DNA of 64,000 bases from Pseudomonas sp. RSB 5.4 (GTDB taxonomy: Bacteria; Pseudomonadota; Gammaproteobacteria; Pseudomonadales; Pseudomonadaceae): positions 4,712,501-4,776,500 of the forward strand of contig NZ_CP146986.1 of NCBI RefSeq assembly GCF_037126175.1, given 5' to 3'. A program made the translations under genes and the position numbers. How positions within the stretch are numbered: the first letter of the stretch is position 1; each line of letters starts with the position of its first letter. Shown piece after piece: positions 11,498 to 21,553 of the stretch. The notes beneath the pieces were generated by a model. The model saw nothing but the letters and a program-made list of their open reading frames with translations. It was not told the DNA's origin and did not search any database.

Positions 11498-11965
11498 TTA
11501 TACAAACAGCTTCAACACATTCCCCATCGCATCATCGGCAAACCCCTGCACGAAATCCTTGAACCCCGGCAGTGCTTCCTCCCCACCTGAAGCCGGCTCG
11601 GCAATGATCGTCCAGGTCGCCCGCGACTTCCCTGCGCCCAACGATTCCACATTCATCGCCGCCCACAGATTGGCCACACCCAAGGTGTTGTAGATCGTGG
11701 TCCAGGTCATGGCCCGTGCCTGCTCATCGCGGGAGTTGAGTTGCTCGACCACCACGTTGCCGTCCTTGAAGAATTTCTTGCGCAGCGAGGACACGCCTTC
11801 GCCGGTCATTTCGATGTGCGACAGCGCCGGGATGAAGCGGTCGAAGCCAGCGAAATTGCCGACCACCGCCCAGACCTGCGCCGCGTCCGCCGGCACTTCC
11901 ACCGAAGAGATGACATGGCAGCCGTGAGGGTTTTTGATCAGGGTGTCCGGTTGCAGAGTGCTCAT
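11498..11965 (-). CDS. mgoD: SRPBCC-family protein, MgoD/PvfD-like
   Basis: This 155-residue protein has the polyketide cyclase/dehydrase (SRPBCC, START-like) fold signature: an N-terminal strand and helix HVISSVEVPADAAQVWAVVGNFAGFDRFIPAL, a central sheet, and a long C-terminal helix (GFKDFVQGFADDAMGNVLKLFV). It has no signal peptide, so it is cytoplasmic. It is the last gene of the four-gene set mgoB-mgoC-mgoA-mgoD (pvfA-B-C-D), 24 nt after the NRPS, matching the order of the mangotoxin-generating operon and the Pseudomonas virulence factor cluster. Its chemical role is not settled; it may bind or modify the product. Confidence 0.85.
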   Translation of the reverse strand: MSTLQPDTLIKNPHGCHVISSVEVPADAAQVWAVVGNFAGFDRFIPALSHIEMTGEGVSSLRKKFFKDGNVVVEQLNSRDEQARAMTWTTIYNTLGVANLWAAMNVESLGAGKSRATWTIIAEPASGGEEALPGFKDFVQGFADDAMGNVLKLFV

Positions 11966-11989
11966 GGTGTTGCTCCTTTTTTGGATGAA

Positions 11990-14900
11990 TCAGATGAAGT
12001 TGATTTCTTTCAGGTAATCGCAGCCGCGACGCAGCAGCGCCGGGGATTTTTCCGGGTAGTGCGCGCCCATCTGTTGCACGCCGGCTTCGGCGTTGGCGTG
12101 GCCGATCAGGGAGATGTCGCCAATGTCCTCCTCGAAGCCGTTGAGGTAGAAACCGAGCACGCCAAACAGCGCGTTGTCGGTGTCGACCCGGCCCAGTTGC
12201 TGCTGCCAGTCGGCGACGCTGACCAGCGAGAATTCGCTGCCGGTTTCGCGGAACGAGGCGACGTAGGCATCCCAACTCAGCGGTTCGGGGTTGTGCAGGT
12301 TGAACACCGCGCGCTCGGTCGAATGACGGCTGGCGTGGAAGGCGATGAAACGCGCTAGAAAGTCCACCGGCATCAGGTCGAAATTCAGCGCGAAGGCCGG
12401 CACCTGACCGAGCTGGATCGAGCCTTTGAGCATCAGCATCAAACGGTTTTTGTGCGGCTGGCAGACGCCGCTCAGGCTGTTGAAACTGATGTTGCCGGGG
12501 CGATACAGGTTGACCCACACCCCCGCTCGCGCGCCCGCTCGAGGACGCGTTCGCCGACCCATTTCGACAGGTTGTAGCCGTTGCGGATGTAGATCGGCGG
12601 GGTCGGCGCGGCAGGCAATTCGAGCACTCGGCCTTCGCCATCGACGGTGCTTGAAGCGGACAGCGTCGAGACAAAGTTGAAGACCTTTTTGCTGCGTCCT
12701 TCACACAAGCGCAGCAGCTCGAAAATCGGCTCGACGTTATCCGCTGCCAGCGACTCGTAATCGAGCACGTGGTTGACGTTGGCGGCGTTGTGCACCAGTG
12801 CGCCGAACTCGCGATCGAGGCGCTGATAATCGTCGTCGGCCAGGCCCAGTTGCGGGCGGGTGAGGTCTGCCGAATAGATCCGCACCCGACTCAGATCCAG
12901 GTGCTCGAGACGGTTCTCGCGCAATGCCTGAGCAAAACGCTGCGCCGCCGTTTGCCCGCCACCATCACGCACCAGACACGCCACCTCGCTGGCGCCCCAA
13001 CCGAGCAGTGCTTCGACGATGTGCACGCCGACAAAACTGTTGGCGCCGGTGACGATCACCTTGTGCACATCACCCAGGCGACTGATCGGCAGCGGCTCGA
13101 TGTTCAGCGGGCGTTCGGCGTCGGCCATGGCCTGGGCGCTAAGCACCGCGCTGTCGTCGGTACCGCGCACCAGCGTCGCGAGTTTGCTGATGGTCGGCAG
13201 TTCGATGAAGCGGTTGATCGAGATGCTGCGCCCGAACTCCTCACGCAAGCGCAGCAACATCCGCGACAGCAGAATCGAATGCCCACCGAGATTGAAGAAG
13301 CTTTCGTCGGTGGAAATATCGCTGCTCGGCAGCTCCAGCAGTTCCGCCCAGATCTCCAACAGCAGCGCTTCGTCGGCGTTTGCCGGCAGGCATTTCGGGC
13401 CGCTGTCCTGCACACTCACCGGCAGCTCCAGCAATGCCTTACGGTCGACCTTGCCGTTGCTGGCGAATGGCATCTGCGCCAGTTCAGTCCAGGCCACCGG
13501 TTGCATGTAGTCCGGCAGAAACTGCTGGGCATGCGCCTTCAACAGGTCGCGGGCAGCGTCCGATTGCGGCTGGGCGAGGAACGCCAGAATTCGCCGCTGA
13601 CTGTCGATCACCACCGCCACCTGACGGTACAACTGGCTCTCGCGCAGGCAGCGCTCGATCTCTTCCGGCTCGACCCGGAAACCGCGGATCTTCACCTGAT
13701 TGTCGCGCCGTCCGCACAGCTCGATACCGTGCTCGCCCCACTTGGCCATGTCGCCGCTGCGGTACGCGCGCAACGCTTGGCCATGTGGCAGTTGCAAGGT
13801 GAGATAGCGCTCGGCGGTCTGCTGCGGATTGTTCAGATAACCGAGGCAGACGCCGGGGCCGACGATGAACAATTCGCCGACGGTGTTCTCCGGCACCGGT
13901 TGCAAGTCGTCATCGAGAATCAGCACCTGACTGTTGGCAATCGGTGCGCCGAGGGTGCGGTTGCTGTCACCCGGTTTGAGCTGGCGAGCCGTGATCAACA
14001 CCGTCGCCTCGGTGGGGCCGTAGAGGTTGTGCAGCTTGCCCTGCCGGGTCAGTTGCTCGATGACGAAAGGCTCGCAGACGTCGCCACCGGTCATCACCTC
14101 CACGCCTTGCAGTTGCTCCAGCGGCAGGATGCTCAGCAGCGCCGGCGGCAGGAACGCGTGGGTCAGTTGCCGGCGGCGGATCAGCGCCACCAGTTGCAGT
14201 GGATCGCGGCGCTGGGTGTCGTCGGGCACCACCAGTTCGGCGCCCTGCAGCAGACTCGGGAAGATATCGATCAGCGATGAGTCGAAGCTCAGCGAAGAGA
14301 ACTGCAAGACCCGACTCTCGGCGCGCAACTGCACGTAATCGGCGTACCACGCCGTGAAGTGGGCGAGGTTCGCCTGGCTCAGCAGCACGCCCTTCGGATG
14401 GCCGGTAGTGCCCGAGGTGTAGAGCGCCATGCACGGTGCTTCAAGCATCGGTCGCTGACGCATCAACGGCAGGTCGAGATCGGCGTCGGCACTGTCGATA
14501 CGACTGACATCCAGCCCGGGCATCGACTCACCGAGCGGGTGCTCGCCGTCGTGCAGCAACAACACCGCCCCGGCGTTTTGCAGGATGTATTGCTGGCGCT
14601 GCAACGGATGGCTCGGCTCCAGCGGCAGATACACCGCGCCACTGCCGAGCACCGCCAGAATCGAGGCGAACAGCGCCGGGCTTTTCGGCTGGCAAATGCC
14701 CACGACCCACGGCTGCGGATGCTGTTCGAGCAGCGGTTGCAGACGTTGCTGGATCGCACGGCTGTGGGCGTGCAACTGGCGGTAGCTGAGCGACTGCTCG
14801 GCCAGGTGCAGCGCCGGTCGCTCGGCGTGTTCGATCAGGCTCTGTTGCAGGCGCTCGATCAGCGGTGTCTGCGCCTGTTGCAACAATGCCGGATGCGCCG

Positions 14901-15381
14901 TGGCGTTGAGGCGATGGACGTAAGCCAGGCTGTCGAGAAACGACAGGTCTTCCACCTGCTCGAAGTCCGGCGCCGTGGCCGGCGATGCCTGCTGGAAGTA
15001 CCCGGCATCGCGGGAGAAGCGGCTGACCAGCAGCGCGACTTCGTCGACCAACTGCGTCAGCACTCGCTGGCGCAGTGCCTGACCGTTGCCGGACGGCTCC
15101 TCGCCAATCGGCACGCGGCTGATCAGTGACGAGCCGATGAAACACAGCAGGTCGAGTGTCGGCAAACCACCAATGCTTTGCCTTCCGATACCCAGGCGCA
15201 GATGCAGGTGGGGGATTGCACAGCGATCGCCGGCGCCGATGAAGCCATCGTCGATGATCAGATCCACTGTCGATTGCGCGGCGCCGCTGCGCATCAATGA
15301 GTGACCGTGTTGTTCGAGTTCCTGTGCCAGGTCGGTCATGGCCTGGCTGGCGCCAATCAGCAAAATGTCGAGACGTCTCAT
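11990..15381 (-). pseudogene. mgoA: NRPS (A-T-reductase), MgoA/PvfC-like, frameshifted
   Basis: Read across one frameshift this encodes about 1,130 residues, the usual MgoA/PvfC size. After an N-terminal region of about 170 residues that I cannot assign come the following. The adenylation domain has A3 LYTSGTTGHPKG near 320, NLYGPTEATV, YRSGDMAKW and NGKVDRKAL. The carrier domain has NLGGHSILLSRML, its serine near 703. The thioester-reductase domain has TGANSFVGVH near 776 and catalytic YNLSK near 936. At 12520-12524 a run of five C (G on the coding strand) is one base short. The frame then stops at 12472, giving a 969-residue product, while GVWVNLYRPGNISFN continues in the next frame to 11990. 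The ATG at 15381 has an AGGAGG site. A sequencing error in the run, or a phase-variable tract, would restore the gene. Confidence 0.88.
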
Positions 15382-15394
15382 GTCGGCCTCCTCA

Positions 15395-16324
15395 TCACAC
15401 CAGATAGTCACGCAGGGCGTGCTGCACGCAGGGCGTGTCGAGCAGCGAGCTGTTGTGGAAAAAACGCACGATGTTGCCCACCAGCGGATGGTGGCGATTG
15501 ATCGGGAAGGCCAGTCCGGCCATTTCGTCCTTGAGCGAGCGGCGGATCGCATCACTGACCGGCAAGGCGTCGATCAGGCGCAGATCGAAGGACTTCTGGA
15601 TGTCATTGGTCAGGTAATGGCCGATGAACACCGGCAGGATCTGCGCGATGGTTTCCCGGTCCGCGTCATTGGCGGTATGCCAATAGATGCGCACCATGCG
15701 CGCCCAGAAGCTGGAGTGCCGGCCCTCGTCGAGCAAGTGATCGGCCATCAGGCCTTTGATCGACGGCTTGACCGTGTCGTCCCGGGCGAACGCGGCGACG
15801 TCGCCGGTCACGGTGTTTTCGGCGATGGCGACGCAGATCAACTCCACCGCGCTGCGCAGGTGCTCGGGCGCCAGGGCCACGGCGGCAGGAATCGCCCGGC
15901 TCAGTTCGATTTCAGCAGGCAGTTCGATCGGCTCGATGCCGGTCATGGCCACGGTCTGCTGCATGAAATCCATCGCCACCAGTGCGTGGTAATCCTCGTC
16001 CACCACCACGGTCATCGCGTCGTAGCGACAGGCGAACGGGAAGGGTACGGCGAAGCGATTCTTGGCGATGGCGCGGGCGGTCTGGTCGACGATTTCGGTC
16101 TCGAAAATCACCACGTCGTTGATGAACTTGTACAGCGTCTGCACCAACGCAAAATCACGCTGCTGCGGGCACTCGCGCAGGAAGGTTTCGCTGAGCACCA
16201 GGGGCTGGCGGCTCAACGGATAGATCAGGCGCTCATCGTCTTCGAGCACGCGCCGTGGCCGGGTGCGGATGGTGGCGCGGGTTTCCCAGGCGTCGGCGAA
16301 GGATTGATAGTCGGCGGCGTTCAT
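15395..16324 (-). CDS. mgoC: AurF-type diiron N-oxygenase, MgoC/PvfB-like
   Basis: This 309-residue cytoplasmic protein belongs to the AurF-like diiron oxygenase family, which oxidises amines to hydroxylamine or nitroso groups. All seven metal ligands of AurF are present with exact family spacing: Glu75, Glu110, His113 (EDYH), Glu169, His196, Glu200 and His203 (HLLDEGRH). In mgo/pvf and ham clusters this enzyme N-oxygenates an amino-acid-derived intermediate on the way to a diazeniumdiolate or pyrazine-N-oxide signal. Its start overlaps the stop of the upstream gene by 4 nt (ATGA), and the NRPS begins 13 nt after its stop. It appears intact, unlike its NRPS partner. Confidence 0.9.
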   Translation of the reverse strand: MNAADYQSFADAWETRATIRTRPRRVLEDDERLIYPLSRQPLVLSETFLRECPQQRDFALVQTLYKFINDVVIFETEIVDQTARAIAKNRFAVPFPFACRYDAMTVVVDEDYHALVAMDFMQQTVAMTGIEPIELPAEIELSRAIPAAVALAPEHLRSAVELICVAIAENTVTGDVAAFARDDTVKPSIKGLMADHLLDEGRHSSFWARMVRIYWHTANDADRETIAQILPVFIGHYLTNDIQKSFDLRLIDALPVSDAIRRSLKDEMAGLAFPINRHHPLVGNIVRFFHNSSLLDTPCVQHALRDYLV

Positions 16325-17097
16325 TGGGCCACCTCCGCCAAAGGTTCACGCATGCTCAGACGCAGGCCGTCCCACAGGGCGATGCGGCTTTCCACGGCCG
16401 CGATGGCGCTGGCGTAGACCTCGGCTTCACGCTGCGGATCGCCATCGACCAGGCGCTCGAGCAATTGCTCGGCGGCCGGGCCGTGATCCTCGGAGTCGAC
16501 CTCGATGTGGCGTTCCAGGTAATAGCGAAAGGTTGGTGCCTGTTCGATGCCGATCCCCCAGTCATCGAGGATGCGCTGGAACATAGGCGGGATCACGCTC
16601 TCGCGACCATGCAGGAACGCGGCGGCGACGCTGTGGCCTGGCGCATGCAGCGCGGTGTTTAGCGTCTCGCGGACAAATTTCGCTGCTGCCGGATCGACCT
16701 CAACGCTTTGCAGAGCGACGTCGTAACTCACGCCTTCCTGTTGCAGCGCGACAAACCGTTCGACCGCCGTGGTGCTCGCACCGACTTCGCGCATGGCGTC
16801 CAGGTACAGCTCGAAATGGCTGTAATGGCCGTGAGCGGGACGGTCGTCGGACTCTTCGCCGAGCACGATCTCGTTGATCAGCCGCGCAGCATGCGGATCG
16901 CGTGGCGGCAGCCATGGCAGGCGGGTGCAGGTCAGTTCCTGCTGCAGGCGCTTGGTCAGCGACATGAAATCCCACACGGCGAAGACGTGAGACTCCATGA
17001 ACCGGCGCAGTACCGATAACGAATCGATTTCGGTAAAGATCGGGTGAACGCTCAATTGAGCTTTTTTCAGGGCGAGTTGTTCTTTAGTTGGCATCAT
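16321..17097 (-). CDS. mgoB: DUF3050 / haem-oxygenase-like protein, MgoB/PvfA-like
   Basis: The 258-residue helical protein belongs to the DUF3050 group of the haem-oxygenase-like diiron (HDO) superfamily. The family signature [16 protein letters not shown] is near residues 32-47, with histidine/acid-rich segments [14 protein letters not shown] and [15 protein letters not shown]. Such proteins are non-haem metal oxidases rather than true haem oxygenases. It is the first gene of the mgo/pvf-like operon and is translationally coupled to mgoC. The ATG at 17097 follows a GAGG ribosome site by 6 nt; the adjacent ATG at 17094 is an alternative. The precise reaction is unknown to me. Confidence 0.85.
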   Translation of the reverse strand: MMPTKEQLALKKAQLSVHPIFTEIDSLSVLRRFMESHVFAVWDFMSLTKRLQQELTCTRLPWLPPRDPHAARLINEIVLGEESDDRPAHGHYSHFELYLDAMREVGASTTAVERFVALQQEGVSYDVALQSVEVDPAAAKFVRETLNTALHAPGHSVAAAFLHGRESVIPPMFQRILDDWGIGIEQAPTFRYYLERHIEVDSEDHGPAAEQLLERLVDGDPQREAEVYASAIAAVESRIALWDGLRLSMREPLAEVAQ

Positions 17098-17865
17098 GGC
17101 GAACCTCGGTGTTATTGGAATAGAGGGAGTTGCTCGTTCAGTGCATCAACACGGACTTGATAGATTTGAAATGTTTTCTATTGGCGAGCGCGGGCCTCAT
17201 TCGGATTAATGAAAGTTTGCAAAGTGCATGAAAGGCTCTCGGCCATGCGTTGGCGACTATTTGCCAAAGCTATTGGCTAACTGCGGAGCCGTGCCGTGTT
17301 TGCGGGTTGAACCTGCTCGGCGAGGAAAAGCTAATACATCGTCAAATAACTTAACAAGTTTATTTTTAATTATTTTTAGTTGTGTGTTTTTCAAGTATGA
17401 GTTGGCCCGGTAAAACTTTTAATTTCAGTTTTACTTGGGCGTAGTTGCTCCTTTCGGCAAATAATGGCCAAAATTGAAGATAAGAGTGAATGCCTCACTC
17501 AAAGCAACTTTCCGATGCAAAGATTGAAGTGATGTATAGGAATGAAAGTTGGCCGGAAACGGCGCCGTAACTTCCTTTTATCCCGTGGCAAGGCTCCTTC
17601 CGTAGGTTCCTGGTGCGGGGACTGCGCCGGCGGTGCGGAGCGTCGCCCGTTCTTCATGGGTTGGCCGTTAAAGAGTGCGGGTAAATTGGCAGGACGGCTA
17701 TGACCGATTCGTCCGCAGCGAGCTGCAATGCCGGGCTTATGGGCGCAGGGAGGTTAGAGCGAACAGGCGGATCCGCCACCGGGATTTGCGGCAGACCGTA
17801 GAGGGGATTTGTAAGCGGGTTATTCGCCGGTCAGCTGCGAGAGCCTGAGACCGGCGTGGAGAGCA
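17098..17865 (-). promoter_or_regulatory. 768-nt mgo upstream region with AT-rich core and inverted repeat
   Basis: There is no convincing gene here. The stretch 17320-17460 is markedly AT-rich (TTTATTTTTAATTATTTTTA) against a GC-rich background and probably holds the mgo promoter. A perfect inverted repeat GTAAAACT (17410-17417) / AGTTTTAC (17427-17434), 9-nt centre, lies about 315 nt upstream of mgoB. The distal part (17560-17865) is GC-rich. It includes a GCCGGTC/GACCGGC stem (17826-17854) next to the end of the GntR gene that may act as a weak terminator. Confidence 0.5.
17410..17434. promoter_or_regulatory. Inverted repeat in the mgo upstream region
   Basis: Eight-base arms GTAAAACT and AGTTTTAC are separated by 9 nt (TTTAATTTC). 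The size and position fit an operator for a dimeric regulator, but no regulator is assigned. Confidence 0.45.
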
Positions 17866-18576
17866 TCAGCGTACGGCCTTGCGGTTTTGTCCGGCAGGGC
17901 TGGCGAGGAAGCGGGTGATGACCTCGACGCCACGGTTGAGGTGATGTGTGAGCAACTTCACCGACAGCTCGACATCGCGCTCGATCACCGCGTGGAGCAT
18001 GGCGCGGTGATCTTCCTGGGAGAGTTTGCCCAGGCCCATGGCTTCGAGGTTGAAACGCAGAAAGCGCTCCTCCTCGTTGAGGCCGTCTTCGACCAGCCGC
18101 AGCAGACGCTTATTCGGTGCCTTGCTGTACAGGGCCATGTGGAACAGACGGTTGAGCCGACCGATTTCACTGTAGTCGTGCTGGGTTTCGAGTGCTTCGA
18201 TATAGCCGGCGGCAAGCGCGTGATCGGCGCTGGTCAGCAACGGGATCGACTGGCGCATGGCCTCGGATTCGAGGAGGATCCGCAACTCGTAGGTCTCGGT
18301 GGCGTCGCCCTGGATCAGCGGCGCTACAACGGCGCCCTTGTGGGTGGTGACGCTCAGCAGTTCCTGCGCTTCGAGTTGGCGCAGAGCCTCGCGCACCGGC
18401 ATGCGGCTGACCCCGAACAGGTCGGCCAGGTCCTGCTGACGCAGGGCGGTGCCGCACGGCAAGCGACCGTCAAGGATCGCCGAGCGCAGGGTCTCTTCGA
18501 TGATCGAGCGGGCAAGGTGTGCGGGAATCGGCCCATCGACTTTGATGCTGTGCAGCGGTTTGGGCTTCTGTGTCAC
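17866..18576 (-). CDS. GntR-family transcriptional regulator, FCD (FadR) subfamily
   Basis: The 236-residue protein has an N-terminal winged-helix DNA-binding domain (about 18-85, with ALRQQDLADLFGVSRMPVREALRQLEAQELL, the GntR helix-turn-helix) and a C-terminal all-helical FCD ligand domain (about 95-220). The FCD domain carries the metal/ligand histidines expected around RLFHMALY, EDHRAML and HHLNRGVEV. It is probably a metabolite-responsive repressor. It is transcribed in the same direction as mgo but 768 nt upstream, so it is not clearly part of that operon. It is divergent from lapG. The target genes are unknown. Confidence 0.9.
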   Translation of the reverse strand: MTQKPKPLHSIKVDGPIPAHLARSIIEETLRSAILDGRLPCGTALRQQDLADLFGVSRMPVREALRQLEAQELLSVTTHKGAVVAPLIQGDATETYELRILLESEAMRQSIPLLTSADHALAAGYIEALETQHDYSEIGRLNRLFHMALYSKAPNKRLLRLVEDGLNEEERFLRFNLEAMGLGKLSQEDHRAMLHAVIERDVELSVKLLTHHLNRGVEVITRFLASPAGQNRKAVR

Positions 18577-18772
18577 AACTACTCACCCTGAATGACAACG
18601 GAATTTGGATCCAAAGACACTAGTGATTGCTCTACAGGTTGTCAAACCATGTAAAGGATTGCTGCCCTGTGTGAAGTTTAGCGCGATGGCGATGATCTCA
18701 TGGTGCCATTGTTTTTTGCCGGGCTAAGCTTCACCATCAAACGCTTTCCTTCCTGCCTCCTGGAAACCTGCT

Positions 18773-19465
18773 GTGGCGGTACGTTTCGCGATCCCCCGGA
18801 CTTTGCGCTGGCTAGGCTGTGCACTGTTGCTGGCCGGCGTCATGCTGGGCGGCCTGCATGCCGATTGGGATTTTTCCGCGATCAGCCGCAAGGCCACAGC
18901 GCTGTACGGCCCGCTGGGTGCCGGGCAGCAGCGGATCGATGCCTGGCAGAATCTGCTGGCGACGCAGAAACAGGTCAGCGAGATGGAAAAGCTCAAGGTG
19001 GTGAACCTGTTTTTCAACAAGCAGATGCGCTATGTAGAGGACATCGATCTGTGGGGGCAGGTCGATTATTGGGAGACGCCCATCGAGGCGTTGTGGAAAG
19101 GCGCCGGCGATTGCGAAGACTATGCGATCGCCAAGTATTTCAGCCTGCGCCATCTCGGGGTCTCCAGTGACAAGCTGCGCATCACCTACGTCAAGGCACT
19201 GCGCCAGAACCGCGCGCACATGGTGCTGACTTACTACGCGACTCCCGATGCCATGCCACTGGTGCTCGACAGCCTGATCGATCAGATCCAGCCGGCGTCG
19301 CAGCGAACCGATTTGCTGCCGGTCTACTCTTTCAATGCCGAAGGTCTGTACCTGCCGGGGGCCAAGGGCAACAAAAGGGTCGGTGACACCAAACGCCTGT
19401 CGCGCTGGCAGGATGTGTTGAGAAAAATGCAGGCCGAAGGTTTCCCGGTCGAAACGACTAACTAG
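18773..19465 (+). CDS. lapG: LapG periplasmic cysteine protease
   Basis: This 230-residue transglutaminase-like (BTLCP) protease has an N-terminal signal segment (about 11-30). The catalytic triad is in standard order: Cys114 (GAGDCEDYA), His149 (RAHMVL) and Asp166 (VLDSL). LapG cuts the N-terminal TAAG site of LapA in the periplasm and so frees the adhesin and disperses biofilm; it needs calcium. The GTG at 18773 is the only good start, because the same frame is closed by a stop 48 nt upstream. It is followed after 14 nt by lapD, its inhibitor, the order known in P. fluorescens Pf0-1. Confidence 0.95.
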   Translation: MAVRFAIPRTLRWLGCALLLAGVMLGGLHADWDFSAISRKATALYGPLGAGQQRIDAWQNLLATQKQVSEMEKLKVVNLFFNKQMRYVEDIDLWGQVDYWETPIEALWKGAGDCEDYAIAKYFSLRHLGVSSDKLRITYVKALRQNRAHMVLTYYATPDAMPLVLDSLIDQIQPASQRTDLLPVYSFNAEGLYLPGAKGNKRVGDTKRLSRWQDVLRKMQAEGFPVETTN

Positions 19466-19479
19466 GAGCACGCGCTCAG

Positions 19480-21426
19480 ATGTCTTTGTTCAAACAGCTG
19501 TTGATCGCTATCTGTCTGTTCCTGGTGGTCGCCTTCACCGGCAGCTTCATGGTCAGTCTGGAGAGCTCGCGCACCCAGTACGTCAACCAGCTGCGCTCTC
19601 ACGCCCAGGACGCCGCCACGGCGCTGGCGTTGTCGCTGACGCCGAATATCGACGATCCGGCGATGGTCGAACTGCTGGTCAGCTCGATTTTCGACAGCGG
19701 CTATTACGCGAGCATCCGCGTGGTCGATCTCAAGACCGACAAGACCATCGTCGAGCGCAGCGGGATTCCGGCGGTCAGCAATGTGCCGGACTGGTTCGTC
19801 AAACTGATTGGTCTGGAGCCGGCCGGCGGCGATGCGTTGGTCAGCCGTGGGTGGGAACAGGCGGCGCGGGTTGAAGTGGTCAGCCATCCGATGTTCGCCG
19901 TGGCCAAGCTGTGGCAGAGCGCGTTGGGCAGCCTCGGCTGGCTGCTGCTGTGCGGCGCGGTCAGTGCGGCGCTGGGCGCGCTGCTGCTGCGCCGGCAATT
20001 GCGCCCGCTCGACTACATGGTCAAACAGTCCCACGCCATCGCCCGCCGCGAATTCCTCAGCCTGCCGGAGCTGCCGCGCACTCCGGAACTGCGCCGCGTG
20101 GTGCAGGCGATGAACCAGATGGTCGAGAAGCTCAAGGCGCTGTTCCAGGAGCAGGCCGAGCGCAGTGAAAAACTGCGTGTCGAGTCCTATCAGGACAACT
20201 TGACCGGCCTGGCCAACCGACGTTATTTCGAAATGCAGTTGAACAACCGGGTGAGCAATGCCGAACAGGCCAGCTCCGGTTATTTGCTGCTGTTGCGGGT
20301 CAAGGACCTGGCCGGGCTCAACCAGCGCCTGGGCGGTCAGCGCACCGATGAATTGTTGAAAGCGGTCGGCGAGCAATTGTCCCGCGAGTGCGCCCGCTAC
20401 CCGGAAACCCAGAACCTTGTGACGCGCATTCGCGGCGGCGAGTTCGCCGTGCTGGCGCCGGGGCTGGTGCGTGAAGAAGCGCTGCAACTGGCGCAGAACC
20501 TCGACAGTGCGTTGAGCAGCCTGCACGCCACCGGCGCCACGGATGTACCGGCCGTGGCCTCGATCGGCCTCGCACCGTTTGCTCACGGCGATTCACCGCA
20601 AGCTGTGCTGACACTGGGTGATCAGGCGCTGGCGCAGGCTGAGGGGCAGGGCGAGCGGAACTGGGCCTGTATCGATCAGAGCCTGGTGGCCGATGTCGGT
20701 GACGATCACCACGCCTGGCATCGGTTGCTTGATCAGGCGCTGAACCAGCAGCGTTTCGAGCTGTACTTCCAACCGGTGGTGGCCGCCCAGGACACGCAAC
20801 TGGTGTTGCATTACAAAGTGCTGTCGCGACTGCTGGATGAGCAGGGCGAGACCATTCCGGCCGGACGTTTCCTGCCGTGGCTCGAGCGTTTTGGCTGGAC
20901 CGCGCGACTCGACCGCCTGATGCTCGAGCGGGTGCTGGAGCAGATGAAAGGGCACGAGGATTCGCTGGCGCTGAACCTGTCTTCGGCAACCCTGGCCGAT
21001 TCGCAGGCCCTGAACAAAGTGTTCGAGATTCTGCGTGCGCACTCCGACCTCGGCGAGCGCCTGACGCTGGAGATCGGCGAGGAACAATTGCCGGAGCAAG
21101 CGGTGCTGGAGCAGTTGACCCGACGTCTGCGTGAACTCGGTTTTTCCCTGAGCCTGCAGCGCTTTGGTGGACGCTTCAGCATGATCGGCAACCTGGCGCG
21201 ACTGGGGTTGGCTTACCTGAAGATCGATGGCAGCTACATTCGCGCGATCGATCAGGAGAGCGACAAGCGCCTGTTCATCGAGGCGATCCAGCGTGCGGCG
21301 CACAGCATCGATCTGCCGCTGATTGCCGAGCGGGTGGAGACCGAAGGGGAGTTGTCAGTGATTCGCGAGATGGGCTTGTACGGAGTGCAGGGGCAGTTGT
21401 TCGGTGAACCCAAGCCCTGGAAGTAA
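19480..21426 (+). CDS. lapD: LapD c-di-GMP receptor, inner-membrane
   Basis: The 648-residue protein has the same length as the Pf0-1 protein. The domains are: a membrane helix (about 5-25), a periplasmic output domain with Trp125 (VSRGWEQ) that grips LapG, a second helix (about 150-172), HAMP, a degenerate GGDEF domain (RGGEF at 318-322 in a changed context), and a degenerate EAL domain in which the EAL triplet is KVL (446-448). It neither makes nor degrades c-di-GMP. Binding of c-di-GMP to the EAL domain drives sequestration of LapG and keeps LapA on the surface. It is transcribed with lapG. Confidence 0.96.
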   Translation: MSLFKQLLIAICLFLVVAFTGSFMVSLESSRTQYVNQLRSHAQDAATALALSLTPNIDDPAMVELLVSSIFDSGYYASIRVVDLKTDKTIVERSGIPAVSNVPDWFVKLIGLEPAGGDALVSRGWEQAARVEVVSHPMFAVAKLWQSALGSLGWLLLCGAVSAALGALLLRRQLRPLDYMVKQSHAIARREFLSLPELPRTPELRRVVQAMNQMVEKLKALFQEQAERSEKLRVESYQDNLTGLANRRYFEMQLNNRVSNAEQASSGYLLLLRVKDLAGLNQRLGGQRTDELLKAVGEQLSRECARYPETQNLVTRIRGGEFAVLAPGLVREEALQLAQNLDSALSSLHATGATDVPAVASIGLAPFAHGDSPQAVLTLGDQALAQAEGQGERNWACIDQSLVADVGDDHHAWHRLLDQALNQQRFELYFQPVVAAQDTQLVLHYKVLSRLLDEQGETIPAGRFLPWLERFGWTARLDRLMLERVLEQMKGHEDSLALNLSSATLADSQALNKVFEILRAHSDLGERLTLEIGEEQLPEQAVLEQLTRRLRELGFSLSLQRFGGRFSMIGNLARLGLAYLKIDGSYIRAIDQESDKRLFIEAIQRAAHSIDLPLIAERVETEGELSVIREMGLYGVQGQLFGEPKPWK

Positions 21427-21456
21427 CCTGTTCGTCATTCGTTGTCGGTAAATCAG

Positions 21457-21526
21457 CCTTCGCGAGCAAGCCCACTCCCACATTGGAATGCATTTCAAAT
21501 GTGGGAGCGGACTTGCTCGCGAAGGG
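21457..21526 (+). repeat. REP doublet (REPIN) 2
   Basis: Inverted REP pair CTTCGCGAGCAAGCCCACTC ... GAGCGGACTTGCTCGCGAAG in the 3'-3' gap between lapD and the small minus-strand gene. Each arm carries a substitution relative to the other copies (CCCACT and GCGGAC), so it is slightly degenerate. Confidence 0.9.
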
Positions 21527-21553
21527 GTCAGTCCGGTCACTGAAGATCGCGGA

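Noticed and set aside
12472..12600. Programmed -1 ribosomal frameshifting as an explanation for the MgoA break.
   Set aside because: The run offers a possible slip but there is no clean X XXY YYZ heptamer or nearby stem-loop in the usual place, and this family is normally read in one frame. A one-base deletion or sequence error is simpler.
17221..17413. A possible small gene of 61 codons in the mgo upstream region.
   Set aside because: It has no ribosome site, an odd composition and runs through the AT-rich promoter-like stretch.
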